64,000 nt of DNA from Moritella sp. 24 (GTDB lineage: Bacteria > Pseudomonadota > Gammaproteobacteria > Enterobacterales > Moritellaceae), in NCBI RefSeq assembly GCF_018219155.1, contig NZ_CP056123.1:2799505-2863504 (forward strand). The letters are read 5' to 3'. The position numbers and the translations under genes are program-made. A model generated the notes under the pieces. That model searched no databases. It was not told the origin of the DNA and was given only the letters and a program-made list of their open reading frames with translations. Below, in pieces: positions 45,562 to 54,812 of the stretch. The number at the start of each line of letters is the position of its first letter. The stretch's first letter is position 1.

Positions 45562-46434
45562 TTAGTTACAGCCACAACCGCCACCACCGACGCCATTACC
45601 ACCGATAGAGCCTTGTTTGTAGGCAAAGACTTTTTCAGAAAAGACATCAAATTCAGGTACTTCACCACCCGGCTTCATCGCCTTTTTCGCAAGCGTCCCT
45701 TTTTGCCAAGGTTTAACAGGTTTCACACTAAACCAGTCACTAATCGCCGAGAACAACGATGGCTCTTCGCTCTCATCACGAGGCTCAGGGGCAACAAATG
45801 CTGTCGTATTTAAAATTGGATGAATAGGCACCGAGGTTGGCATCACTGTCGATGTAGGTATCACTGGCGGCTTTAGCACTACTGCTGTTTTTGGTATCAC
45901 AACCGCAGCTAATGGCAGTTGCGGTTTCACTGCCTGATTAACAACAGGCTTAGCCTCAGTCATCGTTGCTGCGACTGGTGAAATAGGTGCAAGTGTCGGC
46001 GTTATTTTTAATGGTAAGGGATGTATCACAGGTGCTTTCGAAGCTGGTTTAGGCTGTACTTGTACCGGAGTAATAACAGCAACAGCAGACGTTTTAGGTT
46101 CAGCAACCACTTTAGCTTCCATAGATGACTCCGTAGTAGGTGCCGTAGTAGGTGCCGTAGTAGGTGCCATAGTAGACTCCGTAGCAGGTGCCGTAATAGC
46201 TTCTGCGTCAACGCGAGACTCTGCGATAATTTCAGGTTTAGGTTCAGGTTTTTGTTTCGCCTGCACAGATGGATGCGCTAGCTCTGCAACAGTTTGTTGG
46301 CTTTTATACACGATACTTGATACAGATTCGGTTACTTGATAGCGACCACTTGGATCCGTTTCAACAACTGCAGCTTGTAATCCGACACTCAGCAAAGCAG
46401 ACGCTAATAATGTTAATTTTGAATAGTGTTTCAT
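45562..46434 (-). CDS. DUF4266-like protein with Cys-rich C-terminus
   Basis: 290 residues. Signal peptide ending GLQAA, a long Ala/Pro/Thr/Val-rich low-complexity middle (about 45-220) and a conserved-looking tail: KPWQKGTLAKKAM, then GGNGVGGGGCGCN at the very end. This tail matches the small DUF4266 proteins that accompany DUF3570 genes, but those are usually short; here the tail is carried on a long flexible arm. The CGC end could bind metal or form a disulfide or thioether (inference). Overlaps the tlpA-like stop by 4 bp. Confidence 0.75.
   Translation of the reverse strand: MKHYSKLTLLASALLSVGLQAAVVETDPSGRYQVTESVSSIVYKSQQTVAELAHPSVQAKQKPEPKPEIIAESRVDAEAITAPATESTMAPTTAPTTAPTTESSMEAKVVAEPKTSAVAVITPVQVQPKPASKAPVIHPLPLKITPTLAPISPVAATMTEAKPVVNQAVKPQLPLAAVVIPKTAVVLKPPVIPTSTVMPTSVPIHPILNTTAFVAPEPRDESEEPSLFSAISDWFSVKPVKPWQKGTLAKKAMKPGGEVPEFDVFSEKVFAYKQGSIGGNGVGGGGCGCN
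46133..46168. repeat. three 12-bp tandem repeats in DUF4266-like gene
   Basis: Three perfect copies of GTAGTAGGTGCC encode a repeated APTT segment in the low-complexity arm. A degenerate fourth copy follows. Length variation here would stay in frame. Confidence 0.8.
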
Positions 46435-46895
46435 TGACTCAACCCCATCGCTGCGAGATCGCTGGTAATCACATCACCGATATGATTAATCGCACCATAG
46501 CGGATCTTTAATACTTGTCCCTGATAAACATAATACAAGGCAGGCATACCTATAGGTTGAAAGTCATCAACGAGCGTTTGCTTATCATCATTTACAACAC
46601 GGAAATTGATCCCCAATGATTGCTGAAAGGCAATACCTGCCGCAGCATCCTCGTCCACATCAACACCAACAACATCAACCCCTAAGGCACTTAATGCAGG
46701 TACAATCTGATTAACTTCAGGTAGCTCGGCACGACAAGACACGCACCACTCGGCAAAGAAATCAATGAGCGAAACTCGATTTGGATCCAACCCAAGTTGC
46801 GCTTGAGCTGACGCAGAAAGCATTTCACCTTCTTGATAAGCATGCGCTTGGCTAGACAACAATAAGGTGAACACCACAAGCCACTTTTTAAACAT
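46431..46895 (-). CDS. TlpA-like periplasmic thioredoxin
   Basis: 154 residues. Signal peptide MFKKWLVVFTLLLSSQAHA, then a thioredoxin fold with FFAEWCVSC (active-site C-V-S-C) and the cis-Pro in IGMPALYYV. First gene of the operon, with GAGG before the ATG. Known TlpA/ResA proteins reduce specific periplasmic disulfides; the Cys-containing tail of the next gene product is an obvious candidate partner, and DsbD a candidate electron source. Confidence 0.87.
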   Translation of the reverse strand: MFKKWLVVFTLLLSSQAHAYQEGEMLSASAQAQLGLDPNRVSLIDFFAEWCVSCRAELPEVNQIVPALSALGVDVVGVDVDEDAAAGIAFQQSLGINFRVVNDDKQTLVDDFQPIGMPALYYVYQGQVLKIRYGAINHIGDVITSDLAAMGLSQ

Positions 46896-46987
46896 AACTA
46901 CCTCTATTACTTTTAATACGATTAATTTATAAAACGGGTTTATAAATCATCACTGATGAATCTAATTGATGAAAAAAGAGAGACAAA

Positions 46988-48178
46988 CTACTCCCCAAAC
47001 ACAATTCTTTCCGTGGTTTTAACGTTGACAGCATCCTTGAAATAAGCCGCTAAGTCAGTGCTATTACTGGCATCAAATACAGCACCACGAGAGCCCGCGC
47101 ATTGTTTGAATTGCTGAATACGATCTGCAGATACCCCAAAACCGATAAAACTCACTTCAATATTTAAATCCTGCTGAATCGCATCACACAAACCTGCAGC
47201 CATTAAGTCATTAAAATAATCTCTTCTGCTGTCGTCACCGTCTGTAAACAAAATCAGACGTTGAGTCAGCGCTTTAGATTGAACAGGCACTACTTTCCAT
47301 TCTTTTTGCCATTGCTCGGTGAGTGTTCTAACCCCCCAGATAAATCCTTGATAAGAGGCTGTGCTACTGCCACTTGTTTCTAACGAATCAACATGACGCA
47401 TGACCTGATCAAGATCGCTGGTTAGCGGTAAAATAAATGAAGTTTCACTACAGCGGTCGAGCCAAGGGTCCGGCGTTATTTCATTAAAATTCAGGCGGTC
47501 AGAGGCATAATTTAACGACTGCACCGTTTTGTTTGCATCTAGATTACCGCCGCTATAGACCAGACTATCGACACACTTAGGACTTGCGCTAGAGTTTGCT
47601 AGCCAAGGGGCGTCCGTTATACCGACACCCGTTTGAAAAGGCACAACAGAAAAACGCACCTGATTACTCTTTGGGTCGATATCATTAATCACGTCAGTAA
47701 TTATTTTTTTCAACTCAGGTAAGTCCCACGTCATTGACCCTGAAATATCCAACACAAGTGAAAAATCAACCGGATTTTGAATAACACTCTGTACTAATTT
47801 AGAGCGTGACAAACCGTTAGAGCTAATTTGAGTGTCGCCATCAACCTCGATAGGAAGTGAACCCGCGATTACGGGGTCAAAACGATACTGCGCCGAAATT
47901 TGACAACCGTTACGACTATTTAACTCAACGCTATTGCCGAGCAAAGGCAGTACAAAGTTAGGTCGGTAATAATCTAAAATACCATCGGTAACAACGGGGT
48001 TGTCACTTTGCTGATACGTACAAGCAAGTACAGCAGAATCAACCGCTTGCCCTGCTCGAATAACAACTTGACTATACATAGAGAAAAACACTGAAATAGC
48101 CAACAAGCTCATTATCGCTGGCAACATAAAGGTAAACGTTAACGCAATCGCGCCTCGTTGATGGGATAGACTAATCAT
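46988..48178 (-). CDS. tadG: TadG-like pilus protein with VWA domain
   Basis: 396 residues. N-terminal prepilin-like/TadG segment (HQRGAIALTFTFMLPAIMSLLAISVF), then a von Willebrand A domain with the MIDAS motif DISGSM and TDGDD. TadG proteins are envelope components encoded at the end of tad loci. Overlaps tadF by 4 bp and is the last gene of the locus. Confidence 0.83.
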   Translation of the reverse strand: MISLSHQRGAIALTFTFMLPAIMSLLAISVFFSMYSQVVIRAGQAVDSAVLACTYQQSDNPVVTDGILDYYRPNFVLPLLGNSVELNSRNGCQISAQYRFDPVIAGSLPIEVDGDTQISSNGLSRSKLVQSVIQNPVDFSLVLDISGSMTWDLPELKKIITDVINDIDPKSNQVRFSVVPFQTGVGITDAPWLANSSASPKCVDSLVYSGGNLDANKTVQSLNYASDRLNFNEITPDPWLDRCSETSFILPLTSDLDQVMRHVDSLETSGSSTASYQGFIWGVRTLTEQWQKEWKVVPVQSKALTQRLILFTDGDDSRRDYFNDLMAAGLCDAIQQDLNIEVSFIGFGVSADRIQQFKQCAGSRGAVFDASNSTDLAAYFKDAVNVKTTERIVFGE

Positions 48179-48777
48179 ATTGTCCGTCCTATGAGTAACG
48201 CGGAACTTTGGTAATAACGTTCACTGAAATTGCTTAGTAACAAAGGAGTAAAGTCACCTGTAAAACTATCAATGCTTTTAAGACAAAGTGTGATTTGAAA
48301 TAGGTCAGCATGTTTACCAGCATTTAGACCTTGTGTTGTGCCCAAGGGTGATAAATCAGTTAAAGACAATAATGACTCCCTTGATAAGCACTCTGCGCCA
48401 GTATTTACATCATATAACTGCGGTTTTTGTGTAATCGGATCAAAAGTGACTTGTTCAAGATGAAGTCCAAGCTCAGCAGAAGACTCAATAAGTAAGGTGT
48501 TGAAATGACGCTGAGCCACCAGCAGTAACGAGTCAGCTAATTCACTTGAGATGATCTTGGTCTTTGGGGCTGATGCCTGCATGGTATTGTCGCAGTCATC
48601 ACAAGCAGCAATTGACGTCAGTGCATAAGTAAGATTATTTAGCTGGTTTTTTTGGTTGATACCCTGATTTATTTTCACGATGAATAAAACCAATACCACG
48701 ATGATTAATGTAATAACGGGTAATTCAATAACGCTGCTGCCACGTTGCAAAGATCGCATATTACGGCTTATTCGCAT
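48175..48777 (-). CDS. tadF: TadF-like pseudopilin
   Basis: About 200 residues. N-terminal pseudopilin signature RGSSVIELPVITLIIVVLVLFIV with a Glu at +5 after a Gly, as cleaved by TadV-type prepilin peptidases. The remainder is unremarkable. Frame extends to GTG 48786; ATG 48777 has GGAG upstream and is preferred. Overlaps tadE and tadG. Confidence 0.75.
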   Translation of the reverse strand: MRISRNMRSLQRGSSVIELPVITLIIVVLVLFIVKINQGINQKNQLNNLTYALTSIAACDDCDNTMQASAPKTKIISSELADSLLLVAQRHFNTLLIESSAELGLHLEQVTFDPITQKPQLYDVNTGAECLSRESLLSLTDLSPLGTTQGLNAGKHADLFQITLCLKSIDSFTGDFTPLLLSNFSERYYQSSALLIGRTI

Positions 48778-49237
48778 AACTCGCACTCCGCTCTAATGTC
48801 ACTAAGACCGTGCGTTGGAACTCAGTTAAGCGGCTAAAACTGTCAATCTGCCCCGAAATAAAGAGCGCTTGATAGGGATACACTAACGTAAACTCAGCAA
48901 AATCCTGACCGTTAAAATCTTCAGCATCAATGTCATTAGCCAGTGATTTCAACGTGTCAAAATAGCGTGCCTGAATGGTGATTTTACTGCTATCCAATAA
49001 CGGTAGGTTTTGCTCCGACAAGGTTAATTGCAATTTACTGGTCAGGTCTTCACTCGCACTTTCTACCACTAACACGCGTGTTGCAGCAGCAAGCGCCACA
49101 TCAATCACACTACTCATCATCATAAAACGGCATATTTCAATCAACGCTAACAACAACACAAAAAACGGTAAGATCGTGACAGCAAACTCAATACTGACAC
49201 TCCCCTGCTGCTGATGCTTGGCTTTACAAAAACTCAT
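48761..49237 (-). CDS. tadE: TadE-like pseudopilin
   Basis: 158 residues. N-terminal QQGSVSIEFAVTILPFFVLLLALIEI, the TadE-like motif (PF07811) with Gly-SVSIE, followed by a short periplasmic domain. Minor pilin of the Flp pilus. Overlaps tadD by 4 bp. Confidence 0.83.
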   Translation of the reverse strand: MSFCKAKHQQQGSVSIEFAVTILPFFVLLLALIEICRFMMMSSVIDVALAAATRVLVVESASEDLTSKLQLTLSEQNLPLLDSSKITIQARYFDTLKSLANDIDAEDFNGQDFAEFTLVYPYQALFISGQIDSFSRLTEFQRTVLVTLERSASYANKP

Positions 49238-50172
49238 TGCTGCACCTGCTGTAGTGGTTGTGGTTGTGGTTGTGGTTGTGGTTGTGATTGTGATTGCTGC
49301 AGGTGTTGTTTCTGAACGGCTTGTAGCTCTTGTACTTGTTGTAACTCTTGTACTTGTTGTAACTCTTGTACTTGTTGTAACTGTTGATAATAGGCGAGAT
49401 TATTTTCTAACTCCGCTTTGGTTAGATCTTGTTTTGCAATGACTTCTGCCGCTTCAACATCCCCTTTCATCGCAAACGCTAATGCCAGATTCTGACGACT
49501 TTTAGATGTTGAACTACCACGTAAATAATGTGAATAAAGTACATCAATCCCTTGCTGTGGTTGACCATCTAAGATCCAAGCCAAGGCTAAGTTATTCCGA
49601 TATTCCAAATTTTCTGGTGCATTCGCTAACGCGCCAGTAAACGCAGTTCTTGCCTGGCGGTAATCCTTAAATAATGCGAAATTAATGCCTAAGCTATTTA
49701 ATGCTTTAGCGTCATTTGGTAATAAGATTACTGCTTGTTTGAGATCTGAAAGCGCACCCTCAACTTGCCCTAAACCCTGTTGTGCATTGCCTTTTTCACG
49801 TAAGATTTGCCCATGAATAAGATCTGATGATTCTGAGTCATCCGCTTCATTACGCAGTACAGATTGTGCTTGGTTAAGATAATGTAGCGCTAAATCAAAC
49901 TCAGACATTTGATTATAAGCAATGCCAACAGCCAATAGCAGCGCCGTGTCATTAGGTTGCAACTCAAGTTGTTTACGGTAAATGGTGATCGCACTATCCG
50001 GTCGTCCACTTTCGAGAGCCAGTTGCGCAAGTTCACGGTCTGAACGCATTTCTTCAACTTGGTTTAGCTGATTTGAACTGCACCCGACTAGCATCAACAA
50101 ACCGCACATCAACAGCATATTTGATAATGAGATTTTCAATGTGCATAGCGTGAATAAATGAGTCATTATCAC
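49234..50172 (-). CDS. tadD: TadD-like TPR lipoprotein
   Basis: 312 residues. Lipoprotein signal ending LMLVGC, then at least four tetratricopeptide repeats (about 40-230) as in TadD, the pilotin-like assembly factor of Tad secretins. The C-terminal 50 residues are pure low complexity: QVQELQ repeats and a QSQPQPQPQPQP stretch, encoded by tandem DNA repeats. Such a tail is unusual for TadD and may vary in length. Overlaps tadC and tadE. Confidence 0.83.
   Translation of the reverse strand: MIMTHLFTLCTLKISLSNMLLMCGLLMLVGCSSNQLNQVEEMRSDRELAQLALESGRPDSAITIYRKQLELQPNDTALLLAVGIAYNQMSEFDLALHYLNQAQSVLRNEADDSESSDLIHGQILREKGNAQQGLGQVEGALSDLKQAVILLPNDAKALNSLGINFALFKDYRQARTAFTGALANAPENLEYRNNLALAWILDGQPQQGIDVLYSHYLRGSSTSKSRQNLALAFAMKGDVEAAEVIAKQDLTKAELENNLAYYQQLQQVQELQQVQELQQVQELQAVQKQHLQQSQSQPQPQPQPQPLQQVQQ
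49255..49296. repeat. hexanucleotide tandem tract in tadD
   Basis: Five copies of TGGTTG followed by two TGATTG, read on the coding strand as QP and QS dipeptides. Slippage changes length in frame. Confidence 0.85.
49329..49382. repeat. three perfect 18-bp tandem repeats in tadD
   Basis: CTTGTACTTGTTGTAACT is repeated three times without change, with a partial copy before it. Encodes the repeated QVQELQ hexapeptide. Confidence 0.85.
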
Positions 50173-51047
50173 AAGCCTCCAAGACTATCTAACAAGGCGA
50201 TAACCGTCGGTGCAACAATAAGCACCACAACAGGTAGCATGATTAACACCACCACAGGTAATGACATTTTCGCGGGGATCTTACCGACCTTTTCTTCTAA
50301 ACGAAGGTATTGATATTGACGACTATCACTGGCAATTAAGCGTATCGTAGGTGCAATTTTACTGCCGTATTTTTCAGCTTGAGATAAAGCGATAACCATA
50401 TTTTCAACTTCCACTAAACCCGTTCGCTGCGCTAAATTATCTAATGCGGTAACACGAGAATTTAATAAACGTAATTCCGCTTCAGTGATTAGCCATTCTC
50501 GGGATAACTCAGGGGTAATCGTCGCCATTTCGTGACCCACACGTTGAAATACCGCTTCTAACGTCAAACCGGATTCAACACAAATAACCATCAGATCTAG
50601 CGCGTCAGGTAACGCGAGGGCAATACGATAATTGACGGTACGAGCACGCCATTTCAGCCAGTGCTCAGCAAGTAAACCACCAGAAATAGCAAAGACTAAC
50701 GTTTTAGCAATTTCAAATTTATCCAAATCAAAATCTATATACCACTGCCATGCCATCGCACTGATTAACATTAAGGTAATTTTGCAGAGCATAAATATCG
50801 CGCCTGCTCGAGGGTCATGAAAACCAGCTTTAACCAGTAATGCAGCGATATCAGGCGCAACGGTCAAACGTAACCAAAGGTTCGACTTGTATCGAGAAGA
50901 ATTAGATAATTCGCCAGTCTGCGTTGCTGAAACCAAGGCAAGTCGTTTTAATAACAATTCTCGACGTTGTGCAGGGCCATTAAATATCAGCGCCATCACA
51001 GCACCACTAATCAGTAAAGTAACGGCAATCCATAGAGATAAAGACAT
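50169..51047 (-). CDS. tadC: TadC-like inner-membrane platform protein
   Basis: 292 residues with a type II secretion F domain (ALPDALDLMVICVESGLTLE) flanked by helices, and a C-terminal helix pair. Partner of TadB in the membrane platform of the Flp pilus machine. Overlaps tadB by 1 bp and tadD by 4 bp. Confidence 0.88.
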   Translation of the reverse strand: MSLSLWIAVTLLISGAVMALIFNGPAQRRELLLKRLALVSATQTGELSNSSRYKSNLWLRLTVAPDIAALLVKAGFHDPRAGAIFMLCKITLMLISAMAWQWYIDFDLDKFEIAKTLVFAISGGLLAEHWLKWRARTVNYRIALALPDALDLMVICVESGLTLEAVFQRVGHEMATITPELSREWLITEAELRLLNSRVTALDNLAQRTGLVEVENMVIALSQAEKYGSKIAPTIRLIASDSRQYQYLRLEEKVGKIPAKMSLPVVVLIMLPVVVLIVAPTVIALLDSLGGL

Positions 51048-51979
51048 TAGGCTCTCACCTTCGTTAACAAATGAATAATAGCCAGACCAATTGTCATACT
51101 AGTCACGACATAACCCAAGACTAAGTGACCACTTGGACTTTCGGTTAAGGTGATAAATGCACTCGGATTTTTGAAAAACATCACACCGATAAGCAGTACA
51201 GGTAAACTCGCTAAAATTGCAGCTGTCATACGCGGTTCAGCCGTTAAGCTTTTAATTTTCATCTTAATCGCCGCATTGTCATGCACTGTACGACTTAAGC
51301 TATGTAGTACCTCTCGAAGCTGACCACCATTCTCTTCATTTAAGATCAGTGCAACACTAAAGAAGTGAAAACTGACGTAAGGTAAGCGAACACTGGCTTG
51401 GCTCAATGCTTGCTTTAAGCCAATTCCAATTTCTAACTTATCGCGGATCAAGGCAAATTCACGCCCCAACATTCCTTGTTGATAATCAGCTATCTGCGCA
51501 ATGGCTTGCGGTACCGAAATACCAGCTGATACAGCACGTGACATTTGGCCAAGTACTTGTGTGAAAGCCGCCTCAAACTCACTATGCTGACGTGTACTCA
51601 TGAACCAATAACTCACACCAGAAACTAGCACAATAGTAATCGCAATAATCATCATTCTTATTAACGGGGCAAAAAAAGACAGCGTAAACCAACCTGCAAG
51701 TGTCATAACCGCTAATGAGATAAGCAACCAACGCTTAGCTTGGCGATCAAATAACGCATCGATACGAGATTGTAACTGCAACCCATACTGTACTAATGGA
51801 TTGGTTCTTTGCGTCCAATGAAAGAGTGTGGAAGCTTTATGTGTAGATGTACCAACAACTGTCGCTAACATGAGTCGACGCTTTAACACCCGTCTTTGCT
51901 GCTGATATTGCAGTACTTTCAAAGTGCTAAACAAGAACACAATCGATAATAGCAAACCTGTAATCATCACCAGCATCAT
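51047..51979 (-). CDS. tadB: TadB-like inner-membrane platform protein
   Basis: 310 residues; N-terminal helix, then a type II secretion F domain (FTQVLGQMSRAVSAGISVPQAI, with GGQLREVLHSLSRTVHD) and C-terminal helices. Forms the inner-membrane platform with TadC. ATG overlaps the tadA stop by 4 bp. Confidence 0.88.
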   Translation of the reverse strand: MMLVMITGLLLSIVFLFSTLKVLQYQQQRRVLKRRLMLATVVGTSTHKASTLFHWTQRTNPLVQYGLQLQSRIDALFDRQAKRWLLISLAVMTLAGWFTLSFFAPLIRMMIIAITIVLVSGVSYWFMSTRQHSEFEAAFTQVLGQMSRAVSAGISVPQAIAQIADYQQGMLGREFALIRDKLEIGIGLKQALSQASVRLPYVSFHFFSVALILNEENGGQLREVLHSLSRTVHDNAAIKMKIKSLTAEPRMTAAILASLPVLLIGVMFFKNPSAFITLTESPSGHLVLGYVVTSMTIGLAIIHLLTKVRA

Positions 51980-53334
51980 CGCACTCCCAATGCTTGTTTT
52001 AACTGTGATTCAAGTTGATAGTAACGGGCCTTTTCAGTAAAGCGCGGGAGTATCTTATTTGACAAGAATTGCCCCACAAGATCGCCATTTACATCCATGT
52101 ATTGATAATCAAAATGGAATAAATCATGAGTCAGATATTGATCGCCTTCAAGGCCCACAACCTCAGTGATATTCACAATACGACGTTTACCATCTCGCAT
52201 ACGTTCTACTTGTACAATCACGTCTAAAGTACTGGCAATTTGACGGCGTAATGCTGATACAGGCAAATTGACTTCTGCCATCTGTAACATATTTTCTAAG
52301 CGAATAAGCGCATCATGTGGGGAGTTAGCGTGAAGCGTTGACATTGAACCATCATGACCGGTATTCATCGCCTGCATCATATCAAATGCTTCAGCGCCAC
52401 GAACTTCACCCAAAATAATACGGTCTGGGCGCATTCGCAGAGCATTACGTAATAATTCACGTTGTCCAATGGCGGTAGACCCTTCTGCATTCGCAGGGCG
52501 AGTTTCAATGCTGACAACATGTGGTTGCTGTAATTTTAATTCCGCAGCATCTTCAATCGTGATAATACGTTCGTCGGGTGAAATACCAAATGACAGCGCA
52601 TTCAATAATGTTGTTTTACCTGCACCCGTACCACCAGAGATCAATACATTTACACGTGAACGAGCAATAATATTCAATACACTCGCCATCTCGCTCGACA
52701 TTGCACCTAATGCAGCAAGCTGTTCTAAACTGTGCTTCTGTTCATTAAATTTACGAATCGAAATACACGTACCATTTAATGCTAATGGTGGAATGAGCAC
52801 ATTCACTCGGCTACCGTTTGGTAAACGAGCATCGACCATAGGTGTTGTTTCATCAACACGGCGGCCAATACGACTCACGATTCTTCTCGCTAAGTTCAAT
52901 ACGTGTTCTTCATCGCGAAAACTCACGTCTGCACGTTTTATCTTACCGCGATACTCAACAAAAACTTCACGATGTCCATTAACCATAATGTCGGTGATCT
53001 CTGGATCATCCATCAACACTTGTAACGGCCCAAGCCCCAGCATTTCATCAACAAGGCGTTGACTAATTGCACGCTGTTCAATACCGCCAATCGGAAATTG
53101 TTGACGTGCAGCTATATCCCCTACTGCTTCAAACGTGCGGACTTCAAGCTCTTCGGGGCTAAGTGTGACAACAACCGCTGGGGCGATAATCGCCATGATT
53201 TCTTTTTGAATAACACGAAAACGCTGTTCTTCAATATGATGATTCGGTGTTACCTCTGCAACAGACGTTAGTACTGACAATGTTGACGCTGATTCAGTCT
53301 CTGGTGTCGATGTTGTTATACGCGTTCCAAACAT
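51976..53334 (-). CDS. tadA: TadA/CpaF pilus assembly ATPase
   Basis: 452 residues. Secretion ATPase of the CpaF/VirB11 group: N-terminal domain with GPLQVLMDDPEITDIMVNG, Walker A GGTGAGKTT, Walker B-like RIILGEVRGAEAFDM and the His box STLHANSPHDAL. Powers Flp pilus assembly. Adjacent to tadZ with a 1-bp overlap. Confidence 0.93.
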   Translation of the reverse strand: MFGTRITTSTPETESASTLSVLTSVAEVTPNHHIEEQRFRVIQKEIMAIIAPAVVVTLSPEELEVRTFEAVGDIAARQQFPIGGIEQRAISQRLVDEMLGLGPLQVLMDDPEITDIMVNGHREVFVEYRGKIKRADVSFRDEEHVLNLARRIVSRIGRRVDETTPMVDARLPNGSRVNVLIPPLALNGTCISIRKFNEQKHSLEQLAALGAMSSEMASVLNIIARSRVNVLISGGTGAGKTTLLNALSFGISPDERIITIEDAAELKLQQPHVVSIETRPANAEGSTAIGQRELLRNALRMRPDRIILGEVRGAEAFDMMQAMNTGHDGSMSTLHANSPHDALIRLENMLQMAEVNLPVSALRRQIASTLDVIVQVERMRDGKRRIVNITEVVGLEGDQYLTHDLFHFDYQYMDVNGDLVGQFLSNKILPRFTEKARYYQLESQLKQALGVR

Positions 53335-54173
53335 TACGCCCCCTTACGCCAGCGAAATAAACGTCGCTTCGATGCTTCAGTATCACCACTAATCAGTGCA
53401 ACTAATTTTTTAAGCGCTTTCGCATTACGGCTTTTTTGCGTTATCGCTAATACGCCTAATGCACTACTCGTGCGCATATAACCTGGTGAATATGGTATTT
53501 CAGCGTCCAGTTTTCGATCTAATGTCGCGGCCACATCTTTCGCTGTAATTAACGATAGAGACTCAGGTGTTGTATGATTCAACACCACTAATGTGCGTGT
53601 TGTTGATGACGTTTCTAACTTCGTCAGTAATTGATTAGTACTGCGAATAGACGCCAGTGTTGGTTCAACGATCACAACACGAATATCGCTACTATTTAAT
53701 GTGTCAAAACCCACTTTATCGCGTAAACAAAACGCGGGAATATCCCAAAGTAAATGCGTTGCTTGTTGTAAACAGAATGCCGATACTTTCGCCATACTTG
53801 TTACATCAGGCCAGAAGTGCTGCTCAAAACCTGACGCATAGCCAGTAAACACATATAAGTCATCATTCACCTTGATGCCACTACGTTGGTAGATAACAGG
53901 TTCTAGACGATCAGGAAATTGCAGCATTTCTAATAATGCATTGTTCGCTTGTACGCTAAATTGCAGATCTAAATCACCGGTGACAAAGTCAAGGTCTGCA
54001 CAAGCAACGCTTGTATTCTGCTGTTGTGATAAACCCCAAGCAATATTCGCTAATAAAGACGTTGTACCCGCGCCACCTTTGGCACTGACTATCGCAATTT
54101 TATTCGTATTAATCGGATTATTCACAACATCACCGACACTATATTCATTCGCTATTGGCTGAGACATATTCAT
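53334..54173 (-). CDS. tadZ: TadZ/CpaE-like pilus localisation ATPase
   Basis: 279 residues. ParA/MinD-type fold with deviant Walker A KGGAGTTS and ADLDFVTGDLDLQF, as in CpaE/TadZ. The N-terminal receiver-like domain of longer CpaE proteins is missing. Directs the Tad machine to the pole in characterised systems. Confidence 0.85.
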   Translation of the reverse strand: MNMSQPIANEYSVGDVVNNPINTNKIAIVSAKGGAGTTSLLANIAWGLSQQQNTSVACADLDFVTGDLDLQFSVQANNALLEMLQFPDRLEPVIYQRSGIKVNDDLYVFTGYASGFEQHFWPDVTSMAKVSAFCLQQATHLLWDIPAFCLRDKVGFDTLNSSDIRVVIVEPTLASIRSTNQLLTKLETSSTTRTLVVLNHTTPESLSLITAKDVAATLDRKLDAEIPYSPGYMRTSSALGVLAITQKSRNAKALKKLVALISGDTEASKRRLFRWRKGA

Positions 54174-54175
54174 GA

Positions 54176-54805
54176 TTATTGTCCCCCTAAACTAGCGGCA
54201 ATAGTCTTATCCGCATTAGAGTCTGTTTTCGTATTACTATTTGCACTCGGTTGGTAATAAGCATCAACCCTTGAAACCGCTTTACGCCCTTCTGTTGCAT
54301 CAAGGGTGCGCCCAACAATCAGATCTCTTGGTGTCGCGACCATTTGCGCTAACGCACTGACATTTGCACACCCAAAATTAGGACTAGAGTTGAATTCATT
54401 CAGCACCATATGCCCCTCTTTACCAGCTTGGCAATGAGGAACAAGGCTACGGTATGACTCAACGATCAAAACAACATCGATTGTTGATGACGTCTCTTTA
54501 ACTTGGCTTGCCACCTGAGATGGATACACGCCAGCCTCTTTCAATAAAGTGATTAATGCAGGTACGACGTTTGTACCTTTATCACTATAACTGTCAATTT
54601 TAACCCTCAGTGCAGACTGCTCGCCACGTTGATAAATAAAGGTATTAATCGCTGCTTTATCACTTTTTGTTAGTCTTGTTGAATCAAGTTTCAACGCAAT
54701 TTTATGTGTCACGGCTTCTACTTGAACCTGTGGTTGTCGCTGTACAGAATCAATGGCACACGCATTCAACAAACCACACATTATTAATATCGAAAATATC
54801 CGCAT
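54176..54805 (-). CDS. cpaD: CpaD-like pilus lipoprotein
   Basis: 209 residues from ATG 54805, with GAGG five bases upstream; the open frame extends to 54838. Lipoprotein signal ending LLNAC. The C-terminal NFGCANVSALAQMVATPRDL is the diagnostic CpaD motif. Outer-membrane partner of the secretin. It begins 7 bp after the secretin stop. Confidence 0.85.
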   Translation of the reverse strand: MRIFSILIMCGLLNACAIDSVQRQPQVQVEAVTHKIALKLDSTRLTKSDKAAINTFIYQRGEQSALRVKIDSYSDKGTNVVPALITLLKEAGVYPSQVASQVKETSSTIDVVLIVESYRSLVPHCQAGKEGHMVLNEFNSSPNFGCANVSALAQMVATPRDLIVGRTLDATEGRKAVSRVDAYYQPSANSNTKTDSNADKTIAASLGGQ

Positions 54806-54812
54806 AACTACC

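Noticed and set aside
46940-46975. Palindrome TCATCAGTGATGA after tadG as terminator
   Set aside because: The dyad has essentially no loop and no T run, so it is unlikely to terminate transcription; it may be chance.
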